NCBI RefSeq assembly: GCF_003967015.1
Contig: NZ_AP017560.1
Coordinates: 2,604,001-2,668,000, forward strand
Direction: 5' to 3'
DNA: 64,000 nucleotides
From: Pseudanabaena sp. ABRG5-3
Lineage (GTDB): Bacteria; Cyanobacteriota; Cyanobacteriia; Pseudanabaenales; Pseudanabaenaceae
This document shows, in pieces, positions 55,024 through 64,000 of the stretch. Numbering within the stretch: the first letter of the stretch is position 1; each line of letters starts with the position of its first letter. The position numbers and the translations under genes were made by a program. A model generated the notes under the pieces. That model was not told where the DNA came from. It made no database searches and saw nothing but the letters and a program-made list of their open reading frames with translations.

Positions 55024-55088
55024 ATCGAACCTATAAATATTGTGTAAAGGCTGTTTATAAATTCCTTCCTCGAAATATTTCAAAGTAA

Positions 55089-55307
55089 TTACCTCATTAA
55101 ATAAGGCGATCGCTTATCTTGATCTTTATTTGTTTGATTGCAGATATTCGTTTCTGAGTAGTAGACAAGCTCTATCTCTTCTTGAGAGAGGATAAATTCT
55201 AAATATAACTCTCCTAACCAATCGCGCATTTTGCTTAATCTAAAAAATAGTCGAAACTGAGATTCTGTTAACATTTTTTGAACTCTCTCTAACTGCACCG
55301 AGGTCAT
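55089..55307 (-). CDS. Small hypothetical protein
   Basis: A 72-residue protein (LERVQKMLTESQFRLFFRLS, RDWLGELYLEFILSQEEIE). GGGAGG lies 9 bases upstream of the ATG, which supports translation. No recognised family. It lies convergent to the helicase fusion gene. Confidence 0.6.
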   Translation of the reverse strand: MTSVQLERVQKMLTESQFRLFFRLSKMRDWLGELYLEFILSQEEIELVYYSETNICNQTNKDQDKRSPYLMR

Positions 55308-55661
55308 AGGTTTATCCCTCCCTTAAACCGACTCCTATATTGTGCATCTAGTTCCCAATTTCTCCTGTGATATGAAAAGCCCTAAGTTCGCGATCCTTAT
55401 CGCAGTAAATAGGCGATCTCCATCACTAATATGTACTACCGAAATCACAAAAAAAGAGCGCAAGACGCTCTTTTTTTGATTTTTGTTGAAAGGCTTAGAG
55501 CCTGTTTGAGAAGTCTCATGTCTAGCATAAATTTCTGCTTTTACCCCCCTTAATCCCCCCTTTCAAGAGGGGAACCTGAATTCTCCCCCTTTCAAGGGGG
55601 AGTTAGAGGGGGTAAAAAACTTCTCAAATACGCTCTTAACCTTCGATAAAAATGTAGGAAG
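55308..55661. repeat. Non-coding gap with hairpin and MITE-like element
   Basis: A hairpin with AAAAAAAGAGCG arms lies at 55449-55477 and could terminate in either direction. A 138-base element at 55498-55635 has inverted ends (GAGCCTGTTTGAGAAGT / ACTTCTCAAATACGCTC) around TTTTACCCCCCT...AGAGGGGGTAAAA and CCCCCCTTTCAAGAGGGG-type arms. No gene is seen. Confidence 0.75.
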
Positions 55662-56468
55662 CTATTGCCACATCCAGAGAGGCATTCCGCTTGTTTCGGC
55701 TTCAAATTGCAGACGACTGAACGCCATTTCGGAGCCACTGGGTAAAAACTTACTCGCAAAGGTTTTGGGAGGCTTGATCGTAAATACTTTGGTGTTTTTA
55801 GGATCGAGTCCTGCTAGCTCCGAAGCCCAGATTCTGGCATCTTCTTCAGTGCCGAGGCGATCGACTAAACCAAGCGCAAGAGCTTGCTCACCCGTAAACA
55901 CCCGTCCATCAGCAAACGATCGCACAGTGGCAGGGCTAAGCTTGCGACCTTCAGCAACGGTTTCCACAAATTGGTGATAGCTAGAGTCAATCAGTGATTG
56001 GAGAATGGCTCTTTCTTCGGTAGTGATTTCGCGATCGAAGGAAAGAATATCTTTGTAAGTACCTGATTTGATGACTTTGAAGGAAACACCAATTTTGTCG
56101 AGCAATTTTTCGATATTGTTACCGCGCAAAATTACACCAATGCTGCCTGTAATTGTCCCAGGATTAGAAACGATGTAATCTGCACCTACACCAATATAAA
56201 CACCGCCACTAGCGGAAATATTGCCAAAACTTGCAACAACTTTAGTTTTTGACTTTTCTCTAAGGCGCTTGAGGGCTGCATAGATTTCTTGAGAGTCGCC
56301 AACGGTTCCCCCCGGGCTATCGATGCGAAGTAGGAGGGCAGGAAATTTTTGTTCTTCAACAAATTCGAGGGCTTCGAGGACGCGAGTTCTGGTACTTGAC
56401 CCGATCGCCCCTGTAATTTCAATGCGTGCGATTTTTTTGCGAAATTTGCGTTTTAGAAAGCCGAACAT
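55662..56468 (-). CDS. sppA: Signal peptide peptidase SppA (S49, short form)
   Basis: A 268-residue serine peptidase of family S49. It has LLLRIDSPGGTVGDSQEIYA, SFGNISASGGVYIGVGADYI with the nucleophile Ser (SASGG), PGTITGSIGVI and the general-base Lys region KSGTYKDILSF. It lacks the long N-terminal domain of E. coli SppA, as in short bacterial forms. The hydrophobic N-terminus is weak, so it may be peripheral. Confidence 0.93.
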   Translation of the reverse strand: MFGFLKRKFRKKIARIEITGAIGSSTRTRVLEALEFVEEQKFPALLLRIDSPGGTVGDSQEIYAALKRLREKSKTKVVASFGNISASGGVYIGVGADYIVSNPGTITGSIGVILRGNNIEKLLDKIGVSFKVIKSGTYKDILSFDREITTEERAILQSLIDSSYHQFVETVAEGRKLSPATVRSFADGRVFTGEQALALGLVDRLGTEEDARIWASELAGLDPKNTKVFTIKPPKTFASKFLPSGSEMAFSRLQFEAETSGMPLWMWQ

Positions 56469-56725
56469 TCAGTTATAGGTCTTAGATTTACTGTTTGAGT
56501 GAATGAGCGACGCAAAGCGTTACCCTTCCACACTATATTAGCGATTTAGCGCAAATGGTTGTCCATCCTTGATTTCGGAAAATAAATGTAGCTTAAAATA
56601 CAAAATATGAAAATTAAAGCTTAAGCGATCGCCTATTTTGGGATTTTGAGAATTGCAAAAACCTTTGATGAAAAGCGGTATCCTGAGTATGTTCAGCTAA
56701 ACATTTCGTAATATATAAACCGCAA

Positions 56726-58081
56726 ATGCACGAGACCGACATTCGTAGCAGCCTTCAGTCAGGAGGCGATCGCCGTAGACTCAAGACGATCATTGTCTTA
56801 ATCATTGTTTATGGATTGACATTTGGTTTACATTTTGCCCCTTGGGGTCGCTGGGTGCTACTGGGATTATTTGGTATCCATGCTTTGCGGTTAATCTTTG
56901 CGCCGCCCCTGCCTGCACCACTACCTGAACAATCTCAATTAACGGAGCCAACTCAAGAATTACCATTTTTCTCTCTCTTAGCTTCCGCCAAAAATGAAGA
57001 GGCAGTCATTGGGAATTTGGTCAAAAACCTCTGTCAAATCGATTATCCCAGCGATCGCTTTGAAGTGTGGATTGTCGATGACAATAGTAGCGATCGCACT
57101 TCTGATGTGTTGAATCTGCTCAAACAAAAATACCCACAGCTCAAGACCCTGCGTCGTGGCGATGAGGCTCAAGGCGGAAAATCAGGAGCCTTAAACCAAG
57201 TTTTGGCTTTAACTAAGGGCGATATTATTGGCGTATTTGATGCCGATGCTCAGGTTCCTCCCGATGTGTTGCGATCGCTAGTACCTGTATTCCAGCAATC
57301 CAAAATTGGGGCAGTGCAATTACGCAAGGCGATCGCGAATGCAACCGATAACTGGTGGACAGCAGGACAATCGGCAGAAATGGCATTAGATCTGTGCTTA
57401 CAAGACTTGCGAGTGCGCGTTGGTGGTGTCGGTGAATTGCGCGGTAATGGTCAATTTGTGCGTCGGACAGCCCTCAACGATTGTGGTGGATGGAATGAGC
57501 AAACAATTACCGATGATCTTGACCTCACCATTCGTCTGCATTTGACCCAATGGGATATCGCTTGTCTCAACTTCCCTGCGGTACAAGAGGAAGGCGTATT
57601 AACATTTAAGCAACTATGGCATCAGCGCAACCGTTGGGCAGAAGGTGGATTTCAACGCTATCTCGACTATGGCAGTTTGTTGCTAAGCGGTCGAATGGGT
57701 TTCCTCAAAACCTTTGATGCATCTCTGTTTTATATCAATCAATACTTACTCACAGTCGCCTTTATTCCTGACACAATCGCCGCGATCGCCCTCAAACATA
57801 ATCCGATGTTACCCCCCATTGCAGGATTCTCGCTTGCCCTTACTGCTGTGACCATGGCGACAGGATTACGCCAATCTTATAAAGTTTCATGGACTCAAGC
57901 GATCGGACAGACTATCTCTGGGATGATCTATATGTTGCATTGGATTCCTGTGATTGCCAGTGTCACCTTACGGATGTGTATCCAGCCTAAGCGCTTGAAA
58001 TGGGTGAAGACTCAACATCAAGGTGCTGGCGATAATTTGCTGGAAGAGATAGAACTGCAAGAGGTAAACAATAATGCGTGA
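56726..58081 (+). CDS. GT2 glycosyltransferase, possibly monoglucosyldiacylglycerol synthase
   Basis: A 451-residue membrane glycosyltransferase. After a basic N-terminus and a membrane segment (TIIVLIIVYGLTFGLHFAPW), the GT-A domain shows LLASAKNEEAVIGNLVKNLC, WIVDDNSSDRT, GVFDADAQVPPDV (DxD), ITDDLDLTIRLH and HQRNRWAEGGFQRY (Q-x-x-RW). Two or more C-terminal membrane helices follow. N-terminal topology and motifs recall the cyanobacterial MGlcDG synthase (Sll1377), which begins galactolipid synthesis, so that role is plausible. It overlaps the next gene by 8 bases. Confidence 0.82.
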   Translation: MHETDIRSSLQSGGDRRRLKTIIVLIIVYGLTFGLHFAPWGRWVLLGLFGIHALRLIFAPPLPAPLPEQSQLTEPTQELPFFSLLASAKNEEAVIGNLVKNLCQIDYPSDRFEVWIVDDNSSDRTSDVLNLLKQKYPQLKTLRRGDEAQGGKSGALNQVLALTKGDIIGVFDADAQVPPDVLRSLVPVFQQSKIGAVQLRKAIANATDNWWTAGQSAEMALDLCLQDLRVRVGGVGELRGNGQFVRRTALNDCGGWNEQTITDDLDLTIRLHLTQWDIACLNFPAVQEEGVLTFKQLWHQRNRWAEGGFQRYLDYGSLLLSGRMGFLKTFDASLFYINQYLLTVAFIPDTIAAIALKHNPMLPPIAGFSLALTAVTMATGLRQSYKVSWTQAIGQTISGMIYMLHWIPVIASVTLRMCIQPKRLKWVKTQHQGAGDNLLEEIELQEVNNNA

Positions 58082-59240
58082 TTGGATCGTCATCGGTGGT
58101 GGAATTACAGGTTTAGCTCTGAGTTATGAACTGCAAAAAGTGGGATGCTCGGTATTACTGATTGAGCAGCATCAGCAACTACAAGGCTCAAGTAGCCTTG
58201 GCTATGGTGGTATTTCCTATTGGGGGGCGACAACTGCGATTACTCGTACCCTCAGTGTCGAAGGGATTGCCCGTCAAAGGAATCTATCCAATGAATTGGG
58301 AATGGATACAGAATTCCGTGAACTCGATCTCCTGTTAACTCTCGAACCCGATGCCGATCCTAGAGAAATTCTTGCTCAATACTCCCGTTGTGCGATCGCC
58401 CCGACTTTACTCAATCCTCAGGAGGCGCAGGAGCGCGAACCTTTACTCAATCCCCAAGGAATTGGGGGAGCCTTACTTTTTCCCCATGCTCATCTCAATC
58501 TGGATTGTTTTGTGCAGGCTTCTACCCAAGTTTTCCAAAGCTTGGGTGGAGAAATTGTCTATGCCAAAGTTGAAAACCTCTTAATTTCGGGCGATCGGGT
58601 TACAGGTGTAGCCACAGCACAGGGAGATTTCGATGCTGCTCAGATTTGTGTTTGTGCAGGGGGCATATCTCGCGCTTTACTCAAAGCATCAGGTATTAAC
58701 GCCAGAATCTACTTCACCCATGCAGAAGCGATCGATACAGCACCTGTGGAACTGGAATTGCGAGCAATGGTGATGCCTGCGGATACTAAACGCTATGCGT
58801 TAGAAGCGACTACGACCGATGCCGAAAAAGATAAAGTTTGGGATCTAGCAGGGCAGGAGCTTTTGCCACCTTCTATCGATGCTGGGGCGATTCAATTTCG
58901 CGATCGCCGCATTAGATTTGGACAACTCAGCCGTATTTTGACTGACCCCTACGCTGCGATCGATCCTGTTGAAGGTGAAGCCAATATTCGTGCTTCTGTA
59001 AGTAAAATCTTGCCGAAAGTAGGAGAACTCAAGGGTAAATGGCGGCATTGTCTGGTTGCCTTTAGCAATGACAGCTTACCCCTCATTGGTGCAGTCAAGG
59101 AATATGAGAATCTCCATTTGTTCTCAGGCTTCACCAGTCCTACTGTCTATGCTTTACCATTGGCAAAAAGATTTGCGGCTCATGTGACAGGTTCGCCCGA
59201 TGAGATTATTAGCCAACTATCTCCCAATCGTTTTTTATAG
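58074..59240 (+). CDS. FAD-dependent amino-acid-oxidase-like oxidoreductase
   Basis: A 388-residue flavoprotein of the DAO family: WIVIGGGITGLALSYELQKV (Rossmann), GSSSLGYGGISYWG, and a C-terminal FAD-contact region CLVAFSNDSLPLIGAVKEYE then LFSGFTSPTVYALPLAKRFA. Start codon lies within the end of the glycosyltransferase gene, so they are translationally coupled. Substrate unknown; the overlap suggests a shared pathway or simply compact packing. Confidence 0.88.
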   Translation: MRDWIVIGGGITGLALSYELQKVGCSVLLIEQHQQLQGSSSLGYGGISYWGATTAITRTLSVEGIARQRNLSNELGMDTEFRELDLLLTLEPDADPREILAQYSRCAIAPTLLNPQEAQEREPLLNPQGIGGALLFPHAHLNLDCFVQASTQVFQSLGGEIVYAKVENLLISGDRVTGVATAQGDFDAAQICVCAGGISRALLKASGINARIYFTHAEAIDTAPVELELRAMVMPADTKRYALEATTTDAEKDKVWDLAGQELLPPSIDAGAIQFRDRRIRFGQLSRILTDPYAAIDPVEGEANIRASVSKILPKVGELKGKWRHCLVAFSNDSLPLIGAVKEYENLHLFSGFTSPTVYALPLAKRFAAHVTGSPDEIISQLSPNRFL

Positions 59241-59312
59241 ATTAGGAGTTCCAATTCAAAGGAGATCCATTGGGCTAGTCTCCGCAGTCATCAAAGGAGA
59301 CTGTTAGGCTAG

Positions 59313-62249
59313 TTATGAAACTGATGAGGATTGAAGCTGGGCGATCGCATTATCAGTATTTACGTAGATACTGAAATGGAATGTTGCCCCTTGTGTATTT
59401 ACTGAGATCTGCCAATCTAGTGGCGGATTGCCACCAACCTGACCAAAACTCTCCACCCAAATTGTGCCATCCATTAGCTCAATCAGTCGTTTGCTGATGG
59501 CTAAGCCCAGTCCAGTCCCACCATATTTACGATTGATGGAAGCATCCGCTTGGGTAAAGGGTTGAAATAACTTGACAATCTGTTCACTTTTGATGCCAAT
59601 ACCTGTATCAGCGATCGCAAACTTTAATTCATATTTATTTGATGCCTGAGGCAATCCTAAGTTCATGGCTTGAACTATAGGGCTACCACTGACGGAAACC
59701 GTAACTTGACCATTCTCAGTAAATTTAATCCCATTGCCAATCAGATTTAAAAGGATTTGCCGCAGACGGGCGCTATCACCAATTAAGTTTTGGGGAATGT
59801 CAGGGGCGATCTCATATTGCAGTTGAATTCTTTTATCTTGGGCTTGACTATATAGCAATTGACAAATAGAACTGATTACTTCTGTTATGACAAAGTCTCT
59901 ATTTTCAAGCTCTAACATGCCTGACTCAATTTTTGAGAAGTCAAGAATATCATTGATGACTATCAACAACGCATCACCACTTTCTTTGATCGTCTTTACA
60001 AAATCATACTGCTCAGCATCAAGGGTTGTGGTTTCTAAGAGTTGCGCCATTCCCAACACACCATTCATCGGGGTGCGGATTTCATGACTCATGTTGGCAA
60101 GAAATTCGCTTTTGGCTTTAGTTGCTGCTTCTGCTTTGTTTTTAGCCTTTTCTAATTCGATTTCTATTTGCTTGCGTTCTGTGATATCTGTACAAATGGC
60201 TGTAACAATCCAAGCATTTTGGCTTTCATCCCAACGCGAGTGATTTGCTTGAGAAATCCAGCACCAAGTTCTATTTTTGTGGCGGAACCGATAAATATAT
60301 TCTCCCGAACGTTGAGCAAAGATATCAGCAAAAATCAGATACTCTATCGTTTTTCTATCTTTGGAGTTAATCCGACTTCTCCACAGTGATTGATTGGCAT
60401 AGAGTTCTGCTGCGGTATAGCCAGAGATTGCTTCACAACCATTAGAAATATAATCGGTTATTAATGTCCGATCTTCTCTGATAATCAAGCGTGAAATCAA
60501 TGCTGTGGTATTGTTTAAAATATCATTGAGTTTGCTTTCAAAGATCTGGAGATCGAGTTCTAATTGTTTGCGATCGCTAATATCCGTAATTGTGCCAATC
60601 AGTTTAACTACTTTACCTTTGTCATCTCGAACAGCCTCACCTCGACTGATAATGTGACAGATGGAGCCATCAGGACGAATGATTCCATGCTCTACTTGGT
60701 AAGGTGTACCATGAGCGATCGCTTCTTCCACGGCTGTACGCATTTGGGGATGGTCATTTTTGGGAACGATATCCAAAAAGTCTACATAATTTGGTAATGG
60801 TACATTAGGATCAAATCCTAAAATACGAAATTGTTGAGCCGACCAAGTACTCTCACCAGTTGCCACATCAAATTCCCAACTTCCCATTTTAGCAATGCGT
60901 TGAGCCTCAGTTAGATCTGCGGTTTTGTCGGCAACCTGTTGTTCCAAATGCTGCTCGTAGTTTAAGCGCAATTGATCCGCAACTTGAAGTTCACTAACCA
61001 TCTCTCGAAAAGATGCTGTTAAAGTTTCCACTTCGGTAATGCGTGTTTTAGGTAGATCTATCTCGACTCTATTCTTAGTAAAAGCTTGGGTCGATTGAGT
61101 CAGGCGAGAAAGCGATCGCCCAATTCGTTTAGATATCCAAATACCGATACTAATCGAACTTACTAAAGTTAATCCACATAATAGCAAGGTATAGTGGATG
61201 TTCTCTTGGATTTCCGCAGTAAAATCAGTTTTGGGAACCACCACCACCGTTAACCAGTCTAGCCCGAAATCATCATGGATTCGCGAAACCCTGACTAGTT
61301 GCTGATCACCATTAAGATCAATGGCGAAATAGGTATCCCCTTTAATCTCCGCAAAGTCACTAAAGCGTTCCATTAGATGCTTAGTAGTCAAAGTAATTAA
61401 TGGATTTTGGCTATTGAGAGCTGAAACTCTTTGACTCTGTTTACTATTAGAATTATTAACAAATAGCGGTTCAGATTTTGAAGAAGCTACAAGTAATCCT
61501 GATCTTTCAATGATAAATACCTCTCCCCTTTTACTAATTTGCATCGTTTTCAGAAAGTCATTAATCGCATTAAGAGTGAGATCGCTGGATAGGACTCCCT
61601 GAAGTTGATTTGCGTCATCGTAAATGGGATAGCTCGCAGAAATTCCTAATCCTTGGGAATTTGGGACATAGACAAAAACTGGAACCCAAATTTTTTTGCC
61701 AGCCTTGATTGCTTCTTGATAGAAGGGACGCTGACGTGCATCATAGTCTTTTCGTTCGACAAATAGAGTTGTGTAGTTGCCAAGACTATCAACTCCATAG
61801 ACCAACAACGTACCTTTATTAAAGTCTTTGGTAAAGGCAATAGTATTTCCACGATCATCTTTTCCCGCAGATATCAGTCCTCCCTGTGGATTGCTAAAGT
61901 ATATACGGCTTGCATCAAATTCTTGAATTTGCTGGATGAAATGACGCTCTAGGGCTTTGGGGCTATTAATATCTAACTGTTTCAGCCGAATAGCGTTGAC
62001 ATTAAGCTGGTTGATTAATTGAGGAGTTTTTAGATAATTGTTGAGATATAGGTCAACATGATCTGCTACTTTTTGGGTCAACTGATTTGCCAGTTTATCG
62101 ATCGCAATATCGCCACTTCGATAGGATAGATAGCCTACCAATCCAACCGCACCAACGATTTGCATTACAAATGGAACAATAAGTACGAATCTAAGTGGGA
62201 TATTGGGGCATAACCTAAAAAATAGCGATCGCTGGCGAGAAATATTCAT
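59313..62249 (-). CDS. Membrane sensor histidine kinase (dCache-HAMP-PAS-PAS-HisKA-HATPase)
   Basis: A 978-residue receptor kinase. A membrane helix near residue 25-45 precedes a ~290-residue extracytoplasmic double-Cache-like sensor ([40 protein letters not shown]). A second helix, a HAMP segment ([19 protein letters not shown]), and two PAS domains with PAC ends ([31 protein letters not shown]) follow. The kinase has [40 protein letters not shown] and [12 protein letters not shown], all intact. No receiver domain. It ends the window's plus-strand operon region convergently. Confidence 0.94.
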   Translation of the reverse strand: MNISRQRSLFFRLCPNIPLRFVLIVPFVMQIVGAVGLVGYLSYRSGDIAIDKLANQLTQKVADHVDLYLNNYLKTPQLINQLNVNAIRLKQLDINSPKALERHFIQQIQEFDASRIYFSNPQGGLISAGKDDRGNTIAFTKDFNKGTLLVYGVDSLGNYTTLFVERKDYDARQRPFYQEAIKAGKKIWVPVFVYVPNSQGLGISASYPIYDDANQLQGVLSSDLTLNAINDFLKTMQISKRGEVFIIERSGLLVASSKSEPLFVNNSNSKQSQRVSALNSQNPLITLTTKHLMERFSDFAEIKGDTYFAIDLNGDQQLVRVSRIHDDFGLDWLTVVVVPKTDFTAEIQENIHYTLLLCGLTLVSSISIGIWISKRIGRSLSRLTQSTQAFTKNRVEIDLPKTRITEVETLTASFREMVSELQVADQLRLNYEQHLEQQVADKTADLTEAQRIAKMGSWEFDVATGESTWSAQQFRILGFDPNVPLPNYVDFLDIVPKNDHPQMRTAVEEAIAHGTPYQVEHGIIRPDGSICHIISRGEAVRDDKGKVVKLIGTITDISDRKQLELDLQIFESKLNDILNNTTALISRLIIREDRTLITDYISNGCEAISGYTAAELYANQSLWRSRINSKDRKTIEYLIFADIFAQRSGEYIYRFRHKNRTWCWISQANHSRWDESQNAWIVTAICTDITERKQIEIELEKAKNKAEAATKAKSEFLANMSHEIRTPMNGVLGMAQLLETTTLDAEQYDFVKTIKESGDALLIVINDILDFSKIESGMLELENRDFVITEVISSICQLLYSQAQDKRIQLQYEIAPDIPQNLIGDSARLRQILLNLIGNGIKFTENGQVTVSVSGSPIVQAMNLGLPQASNKYELKFAIADTGIGIKSEQIVKLFQPFTQADASINRKYGGTGLGLAISKRLIELMDGTIWVESFGQVGGNPPLDWQISVNTQGATFHFSIYVNTDNAIAQLQSSSVS

Positions 62250-62326
62250 TAAGCTGAAGTTAAAATCTTAATCATATTTAAATACATAGTATTCATTTAG
62301 CTTATAACACTGAGGAAGTTTGTACC

Positions 62327-64000
62327 TTAATTAACTTGATGGCTTGCATTAGCTTGATCGGCTGGTTCTTCATCAAGATCGATAATTTGCCCATTAAAGA
62401 AGTCTGCCATATTTCTCACGATTCTCTCTTCTTCCGATAAACCAACATATCCTTTAGGCTGTGTAGGAATTGCTGGTTGATTTACAGGTGCATTTACAGA
62501 TGTATTGACAGATGGAACTGGTGGTGTATTTACAGATGGAACTGTGATCGGTGGAGAAGTTGGAATGACTGGACTGGGTGCTGGTGTAGTTGGTGGTGAA
62601 TTTTGGATAGGAGGTGTGGCGATCGCTGGCGAATGGGGTAAAGGAGCATGAATCTGTACCTGTGTTTGCTCTGGTTGAGAAGAAGGTGCAATAAACTTAA
62701 ACATTACCTTAATCGGACGTTGCAGCAACTTAGAACAGGCACTTTCTAGTTCAGGACGCTTTTGAACAGCAATATTTTTAGTGGTTTCATCCCGCTTGCC
62801 ACCTAAGCCGATTTTGACACTATTAGTATCAATTTCTAAAAAACGAGCTTCCATCTGGACAAAAATTGCTCTAGTTGGTGATGGCAACATTGGTAAAATA
62901 CCTTGCCATAGCTGATCGAGGTCATATCCCACCGAGGCAAAACTCTCAAAATCATCATCATGCCCAGAAGCAATAGGAGTTTCAACTATTGGTGTAGAGA
63001 CAGAGTTAGTTAATACTTTAGGGGTAGGTTCGGCAATTGGTTGAGAAATAGGTTGATGGGAAATCTGCTCTTGGACAATCGGTAAATCTTGTTTGGGAGG
63101 TGCTGATACCTGTGGAATAGGATTATGTTTCGGAGGTTGAGTATTCGGTTGAGGTGTTGCAGGAATATTCCGCGATGGGGTAAATGCTTGAGGTTGCGAT
63201 TGGGCGATCGCTCCTTGGGCAGAAGGCAGCAAACCCATCAGGGTAACTTCCAACCACAGACGCGGCTGGGTGGAATTACGAATTTGGAGTTCAGCCGATC
63301 GCAAATGTTGTTGCCCAAGCAAAATATTGGGAACTGGCAAAGTTTGAGCTAGCTGCACTAGTCTTTGCCAACCTGAGCTAGTCATGGCAACTAAATCACT
63401 GCGATCGCTTGCTGTTTTCGCGATCAACAAATCCCGATATACATTTGCCAAATTCTGTAACACAATCAATGGTTCGCGACCTCGATCCATAATCCGCCGC
63501 ACATAGTCAATTAATTGTGTGGAATGATCCGTAGCGATCGCTTCAATTAATGACAGCAAATCCTGTTCTGGAACCGACCCCACTAAATCCCAAACTGCCT
63601 CAACCGTAATCTCTCCATCTAATAAACTCAACTGGTCAAGTAGAGATTCGGCATCCCGTAGTCCTCCCTGTGCAATTTGGGCAACGAGCGTGAGGGCTTC
63701 AATATGAATATTAATATTCTCATTGGCGGCGATCTTCCCTAAATGCTTGACCATCGAATCAAGAGGAATCCGCCGAAAGTCAAAGCGCTGACAACGCGAA
63801 ATAATTGTTGGTAATACGCGCTGTGGGTCAGTTGTAGCAAGTATAAATGTAACGCGATCGGGCGGTTCTTCTAGGGTTTTGAGCAGTGCGTTAAACGCTG
63901 CGGTGCTTAACATATGACATTCGTCAATGATATAAACCTTAAACCGAGCCTTAACTGGCGCAAACTGGGCACGTTCGATTAATTCGCGAATATTATCGAC
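62327..64000 (-). CDS. dnaX: DNA polymerase III subunit gamma/tau (partial, N-terminus off window)
   Basis: The frame is open to the right edge. Visible are VDNIRELIERAQFAPVKARF, Walker B IIDECHMLS, LEEPPDRVTFILATTDPQRV and SRCQRFDFRRIP (sensor and Arg finger region), then domain III (GGLRDAESLLDQLSLLDG). A long Pro/Thr/Gln-rich tail (about 340-530 of the visible part) precedes a short conserved C-terminus (EERIVRNMADFFNGQIIDLD). DnaX is the clamp-loader ATPase. The Walker A region lies outside, so the presence of an intein there, as in some cyanobacteria, cannot be judged. Confidence 0.95.
   Translation of the reverse strand, partial: VDNIRELIERAQFAPVKARFKVYIIDECHMLSTAAFNALLKTLEEPPDRVTFILATTDPQRVLPTIISRCQRFDFRRIPLDSMVKHLGKIAANENINIHIEALTLVAQIAQGGLRDAESLLDQLSLLDGEITVEAVWDLVGSVPEQDLLSLIEAIATDHSTQLIDYVRRIMDRGREPLIVLQNLANVYRDLLIAKTASDRSDLVAMTSSGWQRLVQLAQTLPVPNILLGQQHLRSAELQIRNSTQPRLWLEVTLMGLLPSAQGAIAQSQPQAFTPSRNIPATPQPNTQPPKHNPIPQVSAPPKQDLPIVQEQISHQPISQPIAEPTPKVLTNSVSTPIVETPIASGHDDDFESFASVGYDLDQLWQGILPMLPSPTRAIFVQMEARFLEIDTNSVKIGLGGKRDETTKNIAVQKRPELESACSKLLQRPIKVMFKFIAPSSQPEQTQVQIHAPLPHSPAIATPPIQNSPPTTPAPSPVIPTSPPITVPSVNTPPVPSVNTSVNAPVNQPAIPTQPKGYVGLSEEERIVRNMADFFNGQIIDLDEEPADQANASHQVN

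Noticed and set aside
1-64000. CRISPR arrays
   Set aside because: No regularly spaced direct repeats of 25-40 bases with unique spacers were seen; the repeats present are palindromes.

Overview
The window is chromosomal DNA of a cyanobacterium. It encodes photosystem I subunits PsaF and PsaJ, a photosystem II assembly factor (Psb27-like), a CruG-type carotenoid glycosyltransferase, a glucolipid-synthase-like glycosyltransferase, a phytochrome and glutamate synthase. The octamer GCGATCGC (HIP1) recurs throughout, which is typical of cyanobacteria. Gene content and the many long intergenic palindromes would fit a Pseudanabaena-like organism, but the genus is an inference.

Layout. (1) 1-3766 is the end of an integrated element. 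It carries a tyrosine integrase, an unknown protein, an excisionase-like HTH protein and a DUF3854-type primase that runs off the left edge, all on the minus strand. It abuts the 3' end of a tRNA with a CAU anticodon (probably tRNA-Ile2), and a cluster of repeated motifs lies between integrase and tRNA. (2) 3.9-22 kb is housekeeping and photosynthesis: leuB, a DUF4912 regulator, psb27, a degenerate sensor kinase, an LD-carboxypeptidase beside a FemAB transferase, a spermidine-synthase-like/DUF4178 membrane pair, psaF-psaJ, tsaD, an acyltransferase, cruG, dps and small proteins. (3) 22.2-23.5 kb is an AT-rich two-gene DUF262 + HEPN nuclease cassette, a likely defence or toxin-type module. A vWA protein and a Slr1339-like salt-stress protein follow. 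(4) 24.7-35.9 kb holds gloB, tRNA-Gln, a nucleotidyltransferase fused to a degenerate phosphomutase domain, pyrF, def, a BaiN-type flavoprotein, a REC-histidine kinase and upp. (5) 36.0-41.1 kb is an operon of EVE-domain protein, biliverdin-type phytochrome hybrid kinase and REC-GAF-GGDEF diguanylate cyclase, which suggests light-controlled c-di-GMP signalling. (6) 41.7-49.9 kb holds glutamate synthase, an M28 peptidase, an M3 oligopeptidase and a DUF486 protein. (7) 50.1-55.0 kb is one AT-rich gene joining an exonuclease-like domain, a RecQ-type helicase and a UvrD-type helicase. (8) 55-64 kb holds sppA, a GT2 glycosyltransferase overlapping an FAD oxidoreductase, a large sensor kinase and the C-terminal part of dnaX.

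The most striking non-coding feature is a set of more than twenty long, mostly perfect palindromes with loops of 3-4 bases in the gaps between genes. Several share arm sequence or outer flanks, and a few sit inside MITE-like elements with terminal inverted repeats. Some probably act as terminators. Others look like dispersed repeats.

All family assignments rest on reading motifs by eye. No database search was run.
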